Shown here: piece after piece, positions 1 to 4,907 of the stretch
Numbering within the stretch: the stretch's first letter is position 1
Layout of the letters: each line of letters starts with the position of its first letter
DNA from: Pseudomonadota bacterium
Lineage (GTDB): Bacteria; Desulfobacterota; Desulfovibrionia; Desulfovibrionales; Desulfovibrionaceae
Assembly (NCBI GenBank): GCA_023450535.1
Contig: JAEXGX010000055.1
Coordinates: forward strand, 1 to 6,125
Direction: 5' to 3'
DNA: 6,125 bases
The notes under the pieces: generated by a model
Seen by the model: the letters and a program-made list of their open reading frames with translations, nothing else
What the model was told of the DNA's origin: nothing
Database searches by the model: none
Made by a program: the position numbers and the translations under genes

Positions 1-2
1 AT

Positions 3-560
3 CCAGATGAAGAAATACCCCCTCCTGCTCTACACAGCGAGCATACCCTTCTCACCACTGAAGCGCCCAAGGAAGGGAAAAACAAAAAGAAATTACTGGC
101 CGTCATCATCATTTTGACACTGGCGGCAGCTGGCATCGGAACCGCAGTAGGGCTTTTTGTCCTGAAGAAAACCACGCCGCCGCCCATCCAGACGGCCGCA
201 GATACCCCGCCGGTCATCGTGGTGCCTCCTGCTCCGCCTCCGCCTCCTCCTCCGGCGGAATACAACCTTAAGCTTGACTCCTTCTGGGTGCCGGTAACAA
301 CTCCGGCAAATGAAGAGCGTTTTATGGTGGGCACCTTTGTATTGAACACCAAAGACGCCGTCCTGTATACGGAAATGCAGGACAAAATCACCACGTTACG
401 CGACTCCATCTATTATTATCTGAGGAACAAGGATTTCGCCTTTTTGATCGACCCCGCCAATGCGGAAACAATCCGTGAGGATCTGATCGCGGCCATCAAT
501 CACTACCTGGTACAGGGGGAACTGAAAAACCTTTATTTTGATCAGTATATTCTGCAATAG
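3..560 (+). CDS. fliL: FliL-like flagellar basal-body-associated membrane protein, 5' end cut off by the window
   Basis: The frame is open from the first bases of the window to TAG at 558-560, giving 185 visible residues; the true start lies upstream. The order is a charged cytoplasmic stretch ending in GKNKKK, one transmembrane helix (about residues 31-55, LLAVIIILTLAAAGIGTAVG), a proline-rich linker (VVPPAPPPPPPP), then a periplasmic domain of about 100 residues. The end of that domain has the FliL pattern: LRDSIYYYLRNKD, then REDLIAAINHYL, then a closing LYFDQYILQ. FliL proteins sit in the inner membrane around the flagellar stator and influence motor torque or stator assembly. The N-terminal acidic and polar residues before the helix could be a longer cytoplasmic extension than is usual. 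A TTG at 114 opens a shorter frame, but it lies inside the helix and has no ribosome binding site, so it is not the start. The FliL family is fairly sure; the exact paralogue is not. Confidence 0.82.
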   Translation, partial: PDEEIPPPALHSEHTLLTTEAPKEGKNKKKLLAVIIILTLAAAGIGTAVGLFVLKKTTPPPIQTAADTPPVIVVPPAPPPPPPPAEYNLKLDSFWVPVTTPANEERFMVGTFVLNTKDAVLYTEMQDKITTLRDSIYYYLRNKDFAFLIDPANAETIREDLIAAINHYLVQGELKNLYFDQYILQ

Positions 561-581
561 CGCACACGAAAAACAACGCGC

Positions 582-587
582 AGGAGG
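582..587 (+). promoter_or_regulatory. Ribosome binding site that sets the start of the small hydrophilic gene
   Basis: AGGAGG lies 4 bases before ATG 592. It favours that ATG over the TTG at 538 in the same frame, which overlaps the end of the FliL-like gene and has no Shine-Dalgarno sequence. Confidence 0.75.
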
Positions 588-591
588 CAGC

Positions 592-924
592 ATGGATCCC
601 ACCATCATTCCCATTCTCAACGCCCAGCAGCAAGGCATGTCTTCATGGGCGCACGGGGTGAACGTCCTGCCGGAAATGGCTCAGGCCAACGCCCAGAACC
701 TGACACTGCAAATGCTCAAGCAGCAGAAAGAAAAGGTACAGGCACCGGAGGAAAGCAAAAACTCCTCCCAGATTTCCGAACGGGAAAAAGGGAACGGAAA
801 CGCGTGGCGGGAACAGCGTCATGGAGAAAGGCACCCGAAAACGGAGAATCCGACCGAAGGGGGCGAGAACGAGCGCCCCAGTGAAAACCCGTTGGTAGGC
901 AAGCTGCTGAATGTGCGCACCTGA
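592..924 (+). CDS. Small hydrophilic protein of unknown function in the flagellar operon
   Basis: This 110-residue protein starts at ATG 592, chosen for the AGGAGG just upstream, and ends at TGA 922-924. It begins 31 bases after the FliL-like stop, so the two are probably co-transcribed. I do not recognise the family. The first 45 residues (MDPTIIPILNAQQQGMSSWA onward) look helical and mildly amphipathic. From about residue 45 to 100 it is rich in E, K, N, Q, R, S and G and is probably disordered (for example EESKNSSQISEREKGNGN). A short hydrophobic tail, NPLVGKLLNVRT, could be a docking motif. There is no signal peptide or membrane helix, so a cytoplasmic location is likely. Its position between two membrane proteins of apparent flagellar association suggests a motility-linked accessory role, but this is only context. 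It is probably a real gene, given its ribosome site and its fit between its neighbours. Confidence 0.65.
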   Translation: MDPTIIPILNAQQQGMSSWAHGVNVLPEMAQANAQNLTLQMLKQQKEKVQAPEESKNSSQISEREKGNGNAWREQRHGERHPKTENPTEGGENERPSENPLVGKLLNVRT

Positions 925-994
925 CAAAAAATCTGTTGCTTCCGCAGTCTTTTCTTCAGAGAGAAAGGCCGCAAAACCATAAAGGAACCTCTTG

Positions 995-1438
995 ATGAAC
1001 ACGGCTGCGCTTGTCGCCGTCACCGCCGCTGAACTTGCCCTCATTATCCTGGTGCTGCTCTTTTTCATCAGACTGCGCCGTTCCGAACAAATGCTCTCTG
1101 CCCTGCAGTCCAATCAGGACGACTTGATGGAGCGCATGCTGCGCAACGCCGAGCTGGAACAGGAAATGGTGGCGAGCTTTGCCCAACGTCAGCAAGAACT
1201 CATTCAGCTCAATCGAGTTATGGAGGAGCGCATCCTCAATCTGCGTAAGCTGCTGGAACAGGCGGAAGGCATCACCCGTTCCCCCCATTTCCTGCGTGAG
1301 GTCATCCTCAACTGCCGCCGAAAAGGACAGAACGTGGATGAAATTGTACGGCGAACCGGTCTGGCCCGGGATGAAATAGAACTTATTCTGGCCAGAGAGG
1401 CCATGCAGGCAGGAGAAAGCCGCACCGGCACATCCTAG
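995..1438 (+). CDS. Single-pass membrane coiled-coil protein with C-terminal helix-turn-helix-like segment (SwrB/DUF2802-like)
   Basis: The protein has 147 residues. ATG 995 is preferred over the TTG directly before it at 992, because AGGA at 983-986 gives 8-base spacing to the ATG. It has an N-terminal membrane helix (about residues 4-25, ending LALIILVLLFFI) followed by the positive residues RLRR, so the rest should be cytoplasmic. Residues 30-92 are a charged heptad-like coiled coil. Residues 99-135 form a compact helical end containing KGQNVDEIVRRTGLARDEIE, which reads as a small helix-turn-helix. This order (helix, coil, HTH-like tail) matches what is known of Bacillus SwrB and of the DUF2802/DUF6115 proteins encoded in flagellar or chemotaxis regions. 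The HTH-like piece in such proteins is probably a protein-interaction module, not a DNA reader. The gap from the previous gene is 70 bases with no terminator seen. A role in flagellar assembly or number is inferred from architecture and position. Confidence 0.7.
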   Translation: MNTAALVAVTAAELALIILVLLFFIRLRRSEQMLSALQSNQDDLMERMLRNAELEQEMVASFAQRQQELIQLNRVMEERILNLRKLLEQAEGITRSPHFLREVILNCRRKGQNVDEIVRRTGLARDEIELILAREAMQAGESRTGTS

Positions 1439-1499
1439 AGCATGTTGTGATTGAAATACCTACCAGCCAGGACTCCATGTTCTGACTCGCAGCCTTCAC

Positions 1500-1548
1500 G
1501 CCTCCGCCGGAGGCTCGTTTCTCTCGACTCCGTGAGAAATTTTATTTT
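1500..1548 (+). terminator. Double hairpin closing the flagellar operon; possible interspersed repeat
   Basis: Two consecutive inverted repeats lie about 60 bases after the last flagellar-type gene. The first is a perfect 6-bp stem, GCCTCC/GGAGGC, with a GCC loop at 1500-1514. The second is TTTCTC (1518-1523) with GAGAAA (1534-1539), followed by the T-rich tract TTTTATTTT at 1540-1548, which is what a rho-independent terminator needs. The second stem is AT-rich and short, so termination may be partial. The compact symmetrical layout also resembles a REP-like intergenic element; only a genome-wide search could tell the two apart. Confidence 0.45.
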
Positions 1549-1593
1549 GAAATTGCTCTGAACAGATTCCGCTCAGGCACCAGACATACCGGC

Positions 1594-1622
1594 TTGACTT
1601 CCGCCACGTCATGTTTTTGAAT
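1594..1622 (+). promoter_or_regulatory. Candidate sigma-70 promoter of the outer-membrane protein gene
   Basis: TTGACT at 1594-1599 matches the -35 consensus at five of six positions. TTGAAT at 1617-1622, after a 17-base spacer, matches the -10 consensus at four of six. Transcription would begin near 1629, about 40 bases before the ATG at 1668. If so, the upstream ATG at 1611 lies before the transcript start, which supports the later start. Confidence 0.5.
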
Positions 1623-1656
1623 ATCTCTCTGTTACAAACCGCAATGCCCGCCATAC

Positions 1657-1662
1657 GGGAGG
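1657..1662 (+). promoter_or_regulatory. Ribosome binding site deciding the start of the outer-membrane protein
   Basis: GGGAGG lies 5 bases before ATG 1668. The longer frame from ATG 1611 would place 19 extra residues before the signal peptide and has no such site. Confidence 0.7.
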
Positions 1663-1667
1663 CTCTT

Positions 1668-2318
1668 ATGCACAATCTTTCCCTTCTTTTCTCCGGACTG
1701 CGGCGCTGCGCCGTCACGGCGGCCCTTGTTCTCGCTGCGTCCACCTTCTTTTCCGCTCCCGCCCAGGCCGGCGTGGAAGGCCTGTACTTCGCGGGCAAGC
1801 TCGGCCTCAATCTTCAGTCACTGCATGGTGCGAACCACGGCCTTTCCGGCGACCAGGATCAGACCGTCGGCCTCGGCGGGGCAATCGGTTACGATTTCTT
1901 CCCTATGGCTACCATGCCCGTGCGCATAGAGCTTGAACTCATGTACCAGACGGAAGCCAAGCACACCGATTCCGGCAGTATGCTTAAAGACTCCGTGGGT
2001 ACCGTATTTGTGAACGGTTTTTACGACTTCCACACCGGTACGATTTTTACGCCCTATGTCGGCCTGGGTATCGGCACGGCCTGGGTGGATTCCAAAGGCG
2101 ACATCAACGGACGCGGCGCAGGCACCAACACAGAAACCAACTTTGCCTGGAATGTCGGCGGCGGTGTTGGCATTGAACTGAGTTACAACCTGACTCTCGA
2201 TCTCAACTACCGTTATGCGGGCTTTGGCACCGCGCGAACTGGTTCCTCATCTCAGGGCGTGGCAGATGGTTCGCTCCGTACCCACCAGTTCCTCGCGGGC
2301 GTGCGCTATACCTTCTGA
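1668..2318 (+). CDS. Outer-membrane beta-barrel protein (OmpA/OmpX-type small porin-like fold)
   Basis: This is a 216-residue precursor. Residues 1-34 are a typical signal peptide: a short positive part (LRR at 11-13), a hydrophobic core (VTAALVLAASTFF) and the cleavage motif APAQA before GVEGLYF. The mature protein of about 182 residues alternates polar and hydrophobic residues in strand-like blocks separated by glycine-rich turns (YFAGKLGLNL, GLGGAIGYDF, VRIELELMYQ, FTPYVGLGIGTAWV, WNVGGGVGIELSY, LTLDLNYRYAG). It ends FLAGVRYTF, with the C-terminal phenylalanine recognised by the BAM barrel-assembly machinery. The size fits an eight-stranded barrel of the OMP_b-brl type. Such proteins are structural, adhesive or resistance-related; no substrate can be read from the sequence. 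The gene appears monocistronic, with its own promoter upstream and a strong terminator at 2461. Loops around residues 135-165 and 180-200, rich in G, N, S and T, are likely surface-exposed. Confidence 0.88.
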   Translation: MHNLSLLFSGLRRCAVTAALVLAASTFFSAPAQAGVEGLYFAGKLGLNLQSLHGANHGLSGDQDQTVGLGGAIGYDFFPMATMPVRIELELMYQTEAKHTDSGSMLKDSVGTVFVNGFYDFHTGTIFTPYVGLGIGTAWVDSKGDINGRGAGTNTETNFAWNVGGGVGIELSYNLTLDLNYRYAGFGTARTGSSSQGVADGSLRTHQFLAGVRYTF

Positions 2319-2460
2319 TATCCCGATTCCATGCTTTCGCCGCAGTAGCCTCCTGCACTCCAGACTGGTGCACTCTTTGTTGAGGGGGCTCCTTGTCCAC
2401 CTGTAGCAACGCTACAATCTACTCCCAATTTTCGGGACTGCTAACGTTATCAGCAACCTC
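2319..2460 (+). other. Structured 3' untranslated region of the outer-membrane protein gene
   Basis: I see no convincing gene in these 142 bases between the stop codon and the terminator. Several elements can fold. A 7-bp stem with one G-U pair joins 2347-2353 (AGCCTCC) to 2384-2390 (GGGGGCT). It encloses a 5-bp stem, TGCAC/GTGCA (2354-2358 with 2368-2372). A perfect 6-bp hairpin, TGTAGC-AAC-GCTACA, lies at 2402-2416. The 8-bp palindrome TAACGTTA lies at 2442-2449. Together with the terminator this could be a 3'UTR-derived small RNA, but no known family is recognised. Confidence 0.35.
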
Positions 2461-2490
2461 AGCCCCCCGTAAAACGGGGGGCTTTTTTCT
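2461..2490 (+). terminator. Strong rho-independent terminator after the outer-membrane protein gene
   Basis: A perfect 10-bp stem pairs AGCCCCCCGT (2461-2470) with ACGGGGGGCT (2474-2483) around an AAA loop. The run TTTTTT follows at once at 2483-2488, then CTTTCTT. This is a textbook intrinsic terminator. Confidence 0.95.
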
Positions 2491-2707
2491 TTCTTCGCCT
2501 TCCCCCACTCTTGCCACGGCATTACAGCTCTGAAAATATTTTTCGAATACTTCTGCTCTTGCTCCCCCTTATCTCCCCCTGTGTCTCACCCTTTATCTCA
2601 TTCTTTTTCAAAACAAAAATCACCCTCGAAATAATTATTTCATCTTGTAATTCAAGTTTATACAAAGTAACAGAAAATAAACCGATATACCTCACCGGGA
2701 AACGCCC
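2491..2707 (+). other. Gene-free leader upstream of the FecR locus: pyrimidine-rich then AT-rich
   Basis: No supported gene lies in this stretch. The left half (about 2491-2610) is strongly C+T-rich on the plus strand. The right half (about 2610-2690) is much more AT-rich than the genes around it. A 68-codon frame beginning at 2511 has no ribosome site and a composition that merely reflects the pyrimidine tract. I could not place a good -35/-10 pair; the AT-rich part is the natural place for the promoter of the FecR gene. Confidence 0.5.
2628..2665. promoter_or_regulatory. Palindromic sites upstream of the FecR gene; candidate operator
   Basis: GAAATAATTATTTC at 2628-2641 is a perfect 14-bp palindrome. 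Right after it, TTGTA (2645-2649) and TACAA (2661-2665) form an inverted repeat with an 11-base spacer, and CTTG/CAAG (2644-2647 and 2653-2656) lies within it. Dyad symmetry 45-80 bases before a start codon fits a repressor or activator site. The regulator cannot be named from the sequence; AT-rich stretches also give chance palindromes. Confidence 0.3.
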
Positions 2708-3488
2708 ATGCCTCTAAGAATCATTCGGCTGATTGTACTGGCGCTCTACTCCGCATGGGTGCCCCCCCACGCTGAAGGCTGCTGAAGACGGCGCGCTTGT
2801 CCTTTCTGTCACGCCCAGCGTTCTTTCCTCCGCAAACGGCACAACGACCGATCTTGCCCTCAAAATGGAAGTGCCTGTTTCCGCAGTGCTCCACAGCAAT
2901 GCCTCGGGCAGAGCGCAACTCATGTTTCCCGATACCTCCACCATAAGTATCTCGCCCGGCACGGAAGTCTCGTTGGCCGACTTTACGGATAACGAAACCG
3001 AGCAAAGCCTCATCCTGAACCTTGTCCCGGGCACAGCCCGTACCGTCACCGGCGAGGTCAGCAGGCGCACCCCCGCCGCGTTCATCATAAATACGCCCCA
3101 GGCCAGCGTGGGCATTCGCGGTACTATCGCAACCGTCAGCGCACAAGGGGACATTACCCGCATTTTTCTTACGGAAACCTCGGGGCAGGGAGTCACCGTG
3201 CGAGCTCTGAACACGGGGAAAAGCACCGAGATGCGTATGCCCGGCAACCTGATTACGGTCGGCCCATCAGGCATGGAGAAACGTCGGGCCAACACGGGTG
3301 AGGCGCAAAATTTCAATGCCGCACTGAGAGGCGGGGAACCGTCCTCGACCATCTCCGCATCCTTCACTTCCGCCGATCCCGCAGGCCGGGCTATCCCGCT
3401 GTGGGCGCGCATCACCGCTATCGCAGACGTCTATGACGCTCTGTTTCCCGCTGCTGCAAGGAGGCATGGGACGCCTCCAACGCGTTGA
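2708..3488 (+). pseudogene. FecR-domain secreted protein, frameshifted in its signal peptide
   Basis: From ATG 2708 the frame reads MPLRIIRLIVLALYSAWVPP, a good signal-peptide start, with weak GGGA at 2697-2700. It then stops at TGA 2783-2785 after 25 residues. The FecR body is open in another frame from about 2733, where only a TTG without a ribosome site is available and the frame would begin with a nonsensical YWRSTPHGCPP. Removing one base in the run of seven C at 2762-2768 joins the two halves into WVPPTLKAAEDGALVLSVTP, with a plausible cleavage site near LKA. The body carries FecR-family features: LMFPDTSTISISPGTEVSL and the strongly typical TPQASVGIRGTIATV at about 3094-3138. FecR-like domains occur in periplasmic or surface signalling and structural proteins; no FecI-type sigma factor gene is nearby, so classic iron signalling is not indicated. 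The C-terminal end is not FecR-like but belongs to an HD-GYP domain (see next entry). It may be a true pseudogene, a slippage-controlled gene or a sequence error. Confidence 0.68.
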
Positions 3489-3609
3489 GCACCTTGCAGA
3501 AAGACGCCGGAACCCATTTCGATCCCGAACTTGTCGAGCACTTTTCCGTCATTCAGGATATAATCCAGGCTATCCTTGAGCGGTACTCGGACGATTGCGA
3601 ATACCAGAC
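3393..3609 (+). pseudogene. C-terminal remnant of an HD-GYP cyclic-di-GMP phosphodiesterase domain
   Basis: In the FecR frame, 3393-3443 reads IPLWARITAIADVYDAL, the conserved late segment of HD-GYP domains. After 3443 the frame loses meaning, and the family sequence resumes in another frame from 3446: SRCCKEAWDASNALSTLQKD, then GTHFDPELVEHF and a closing IQAILERYSDD near 3594. The expected segment after DAL is roughly T/C-S-R-R-x-Y-K-E-A-W, so the break also lost about a codon. The HD metal-binding motif and the GYP signature that should precede this part are absent, so this remnant cannot be an active phosphodiesterase. No stop codon closes the resumed frame within the domain; it runs on antisense through the next gene. 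The remnant is fused directly to the FecR body, probably by deletion of the gene start and core. Family assignment is confident; the route of decay is inferred. Confidence 0.72.
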
Positions 3610-3665
3610 GCTTGACACAAACCGTAATGCATCTGATTTCCGGATTACGTCCATCCCCGCAACAA

Positions 3666-3706
3666 AAAGCCCCCGCGCTCCCAATCAGAAGGAGCGCGGG
3701 GGCTTT
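3666..3706 (-). terminator. Strong intrinsic terminator of the minus-strand membrane gene
   Basis: A perfect 16-bp stem pairs 3666-3681 (AAAGCCCCCGCGCTCC) with 3691-3706 around a 9-base loop. Read on the minus strand it lies 21 bases beyond the stop codon at 3728 and ends in CTTTTTGTTG, a usable U-tract. On the plus strand only TTTG follows, so it would stop plus-strand transcripts from the FecR/HD-GYP locus less well. Confidence 0.9.
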
Positions 3707-3727
3707 GCCAAATCTGATACCCCAGTC

Positions 3728-4489
3728 TTATTCCTTGGCCCCCATCCAGAGGTGGAACTCAGCATCAAAACTGGGCTTGGAAGTGCTCCAGGCCACGCCG
3801 TCGGTAAAATAGTTGTCGAGTTCGGTCAGATTTTTGTCCAGCGTACGCAACAGGTGATCCACATTGAACAGTTCCGTCTCATTGGCGAGCAGCAGCGCGT
3901 CGTAGGCTTCCTTGAGTTCGGGGCGGAAAAAGTCCTCTTCCGGCGTATCGGAGGCCAACTCCTGTCCGTAGGCCTTGCCGTAAGCGCGCCGAAGCTTGCC
4001 GTGCTCAATCCTGTCGTAGCGCAGGGAACGGATGAAATTTTCCAGTTCCTTGTGCAGATCATAGAACTTGTTCACCACATTCGCCCCGGCGCTGTGCGGA
4101 AAGAAGGCGTCAAAGGAGAGCAGCAAAAAATATTCTTCATACAGGAACTTGCGAATGCGGGGGAACGATTCTTCGTTATACAGAAAACTGTCCCAGTCAG
4201 CGACTGGTTTGTCACCATCCATAGCGTCGATCAGGCGCATCTTTTGTTGAAGCAGCTCGCCATAGGCACGGGTGCCGCGCCGCTTAAGCCTGGTGATGTC
4301 CAGCGACTTCGAGTGAAAGTACATGATGACGGACGCGCACAACGCGACCAGGGCCACAGCAAAAACAGCACTGTTGACATACATGATGATGGGATGGTCA
4401 AGACCAAGATCCGTGAACATCATGATAATCCCGAGCGAAAGCACGCACAGGGTGACCAGCGCATAGGTCAGATTGCGAAAGGTTTTCAT
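3728..4489 (-). CDS. Two-helix membrane protein of unknown function with large cytoplasmic domain
   Basis: The protein has 253 residues, from ATG 4487-4489 to TAA at 3728-3730 on the minus strand. Upstream, GGAG at 4498-4501 (8-base spacing) or AGGAG at 4492-4496 (2-base spacing) can serve as ribosome site. Two membrane helices stand at the start: about residues 8-27 (TYALVTLCVLSLGIIMMFTD) and 35-58 (IMYVNSAVFAVALVALCASV). HSKSLDITRLKRRGTRAYG follows, a positive segment that places the remaining 190 residues in the cytoplasm. That part is acidic and helical, with many aromatic residues (WDSFLYNEESFPRIRKFLYE, YDLHKELENFIRSLRYD, LFNVDHLLRTLDKNLTELDN). I see no enzyme motif and recognise no family. 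It is monocistronic, with its own terminator, and diverges from the aminotransferase. The reading is solid because frame, ribosome site, membrane topology and terminator agree. Confidence 0.82.
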   Translation of the reverse strand: MKTFRNLTYALVTLCVLSLGIIMMFTDLGLDHPIIMYVNSAVFAVALVALCASVIMYFHSKSLDITRLKRRGTRAYGELLQQKMRLIDAMDGDKPVADWDSFLYNEESFPRIRKFLYEEYFLLLSFDAFFPHSAGANVVNKFYDLHKELENFIRSLRYDRIEHGKLRRAYGKAYGQELASDTPEEDFFRPELKEAYDALLLANETELFNVDHLLRTLDKNLTELDNYFTDGVAWSTSKPSFDAEFHLWMGAKE

Positions 4490-4512
4490 TACTCCTGCTC
4501 CAAAACAGATGA

Positions 4513-4549
4513 GAGCGCTTCCGGCATACTATTACCGTCGAAAGCGCTC
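4513..4549. promoter_or_regulatory. Inverted repeat in the leader of the minus-strand membrane gene
   Basis: GAGCGCTT (4513-4520) and AAGCGCTC (4542-4549) are perfect inverted repeats 21 bases apart, 24-60 bases before the start codon. Inner CGG/CCG pairing can extend the hairpin in RNA. Because AGCGCT is itself a palindrome, the two arms could equally be two direct copies of a protein-binding half-site, about three helical turns apart. Confidence 0.35.
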
Positions 4550-4618
4550 GTACACGCGCGCCGTCGTTCCAACCCGGAAACGAAGAGACAGAACTGACTA
4601 TTTTCACCGGGACGCGCG

Positions 4619-4647
4619 ATTATTAACTTGTGCGGGCTGACTATCCA
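4619..4647 (-). promoter_or_regulatory. Possible promoter of the minus-strand membrane gene
   Basis: On the minus strand, TGGATA (4642-4647; four of six -35 matches) and AATAAT (4619-4624; five of six -10 matches) are separated by 17 bases. Transcription would start near 4612, giving a leader of about 120 bases that includes the inverted repeat at 4513-4549. The -35 is weak. Confidence 0.3.
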
Positions 4648-4682
4648 ATGAAACGGAACAAAGGTCAATCCCGCTGTACCCA

Positions 4683-4711
4683 GTGCCACCGTCACATGTT
4701 CATGGCGGCAC
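4683..4711. other. Imperfect hairpin in the divergent intergenic region
   Basis: GTGCCACC (4683-4690) pairs with GGCGGCAC (4704-4711) except for one mismatch, with a 13-base loop. It lies about 200 bases before the aminotransferase and 35 bases outside the possible minus-strand promoter. The rest of 4490-4907 holds no gene that I can support; the 64-codon plus-strand frame at 4683-4877 has no ribosome site. Confidence 0.25.
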
Positions 4712-4812
4712 GTTCGGCTATCTATGCGCTTTTCAAGAATACTCTGCTTTTATTCGTTCCTATTTCAAGTATATCCCGATAGTTACCCCCGGCTTTATCC
4801 TTTTTCGCACAT

Positions 4813-4862
4813 GGGGAAGGCTTGTACGCCGCATTGTCTTCCCCTGCGAGGCGGCGTATAAG
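4813..4862 (+). promoter_or_regulatory. Structured leader of the aminotransferase; attenuator-like or pseudoknot candidate
   Basis: A 12-bp stem with one G-U pair joins CTTGTACGCCGC (4821-4832) to GCGGCGTATAAG (4851-4862) around an 18-base loop. Seven bases just upstream, GGGGAAG (4813-4819), are perfectly complementary to CTTCCCC (4838-4844) inside that loop. The two helices either form an H-type pseudoknot or compete with each other. AAATCTTTTCC follows the main stem and CTATCTTTTTTCAC lies further on, ahead of the ribosome site, so a weak terminator is possible. No known riboswitch class is recognised. Confidence 0.4.
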
Positions 4863-4907
4863 AAATCTTTTCCATAAATCCTATCTTTTTTCACAGGAGC
4901 GACAGGC

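Noticed and set aside
643..1113. Minus-strand open frame of 156 codons
   Set aside because: It overlaps two plus-strand genes with good ribosome sites and operon spacing, and its protein has no recognisable features.
1496..1810. Minus-strand open frame of 104 codons
   Set aside because: It runs through the terminator/repeat region and antisense to the signal peptide of the outer-membrane protein; arginine- and alanine-rich shadow composition.
2733..2735. TTG as the start of the FecR protein
   Set aside because: No ribosome site, and the first residues are unlike a signal peptide, whereas ATG 2708 opens a good signal peptide in the adjacent frame.
2714..3415. Minus-strand open frame of 233 codons
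   Set aside because: It is antisense to the FecR body, which carries recognisable family motifs; no ribosome site or family features were seen on the minus strand.
2708..3488. FecI/FecR iron-signalling system
   Set aside because: No sigma factor or TonB-receptor gene is present, and the protein begins with a signal peptide instead of the cytoplasmic N-terminus of a classic FecR anti-sigma factor.
3485..4597. Long plus-strand open frame of 370 codons
   Set aside because: Only the first 40 or so residues are meaningful (the HD-GYP tail). The rest is antisense to the well-supported membrane gene at 3728-4489 and crosses its strong terminator.
4683..4877. Small plus-strand frame of 64 codons before the aminotransferase
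   Set aside because: No ribosome binding site, and it overlaps the structured leader; considered as a leader peptide but shows no run of regulatory amino-acid codons.
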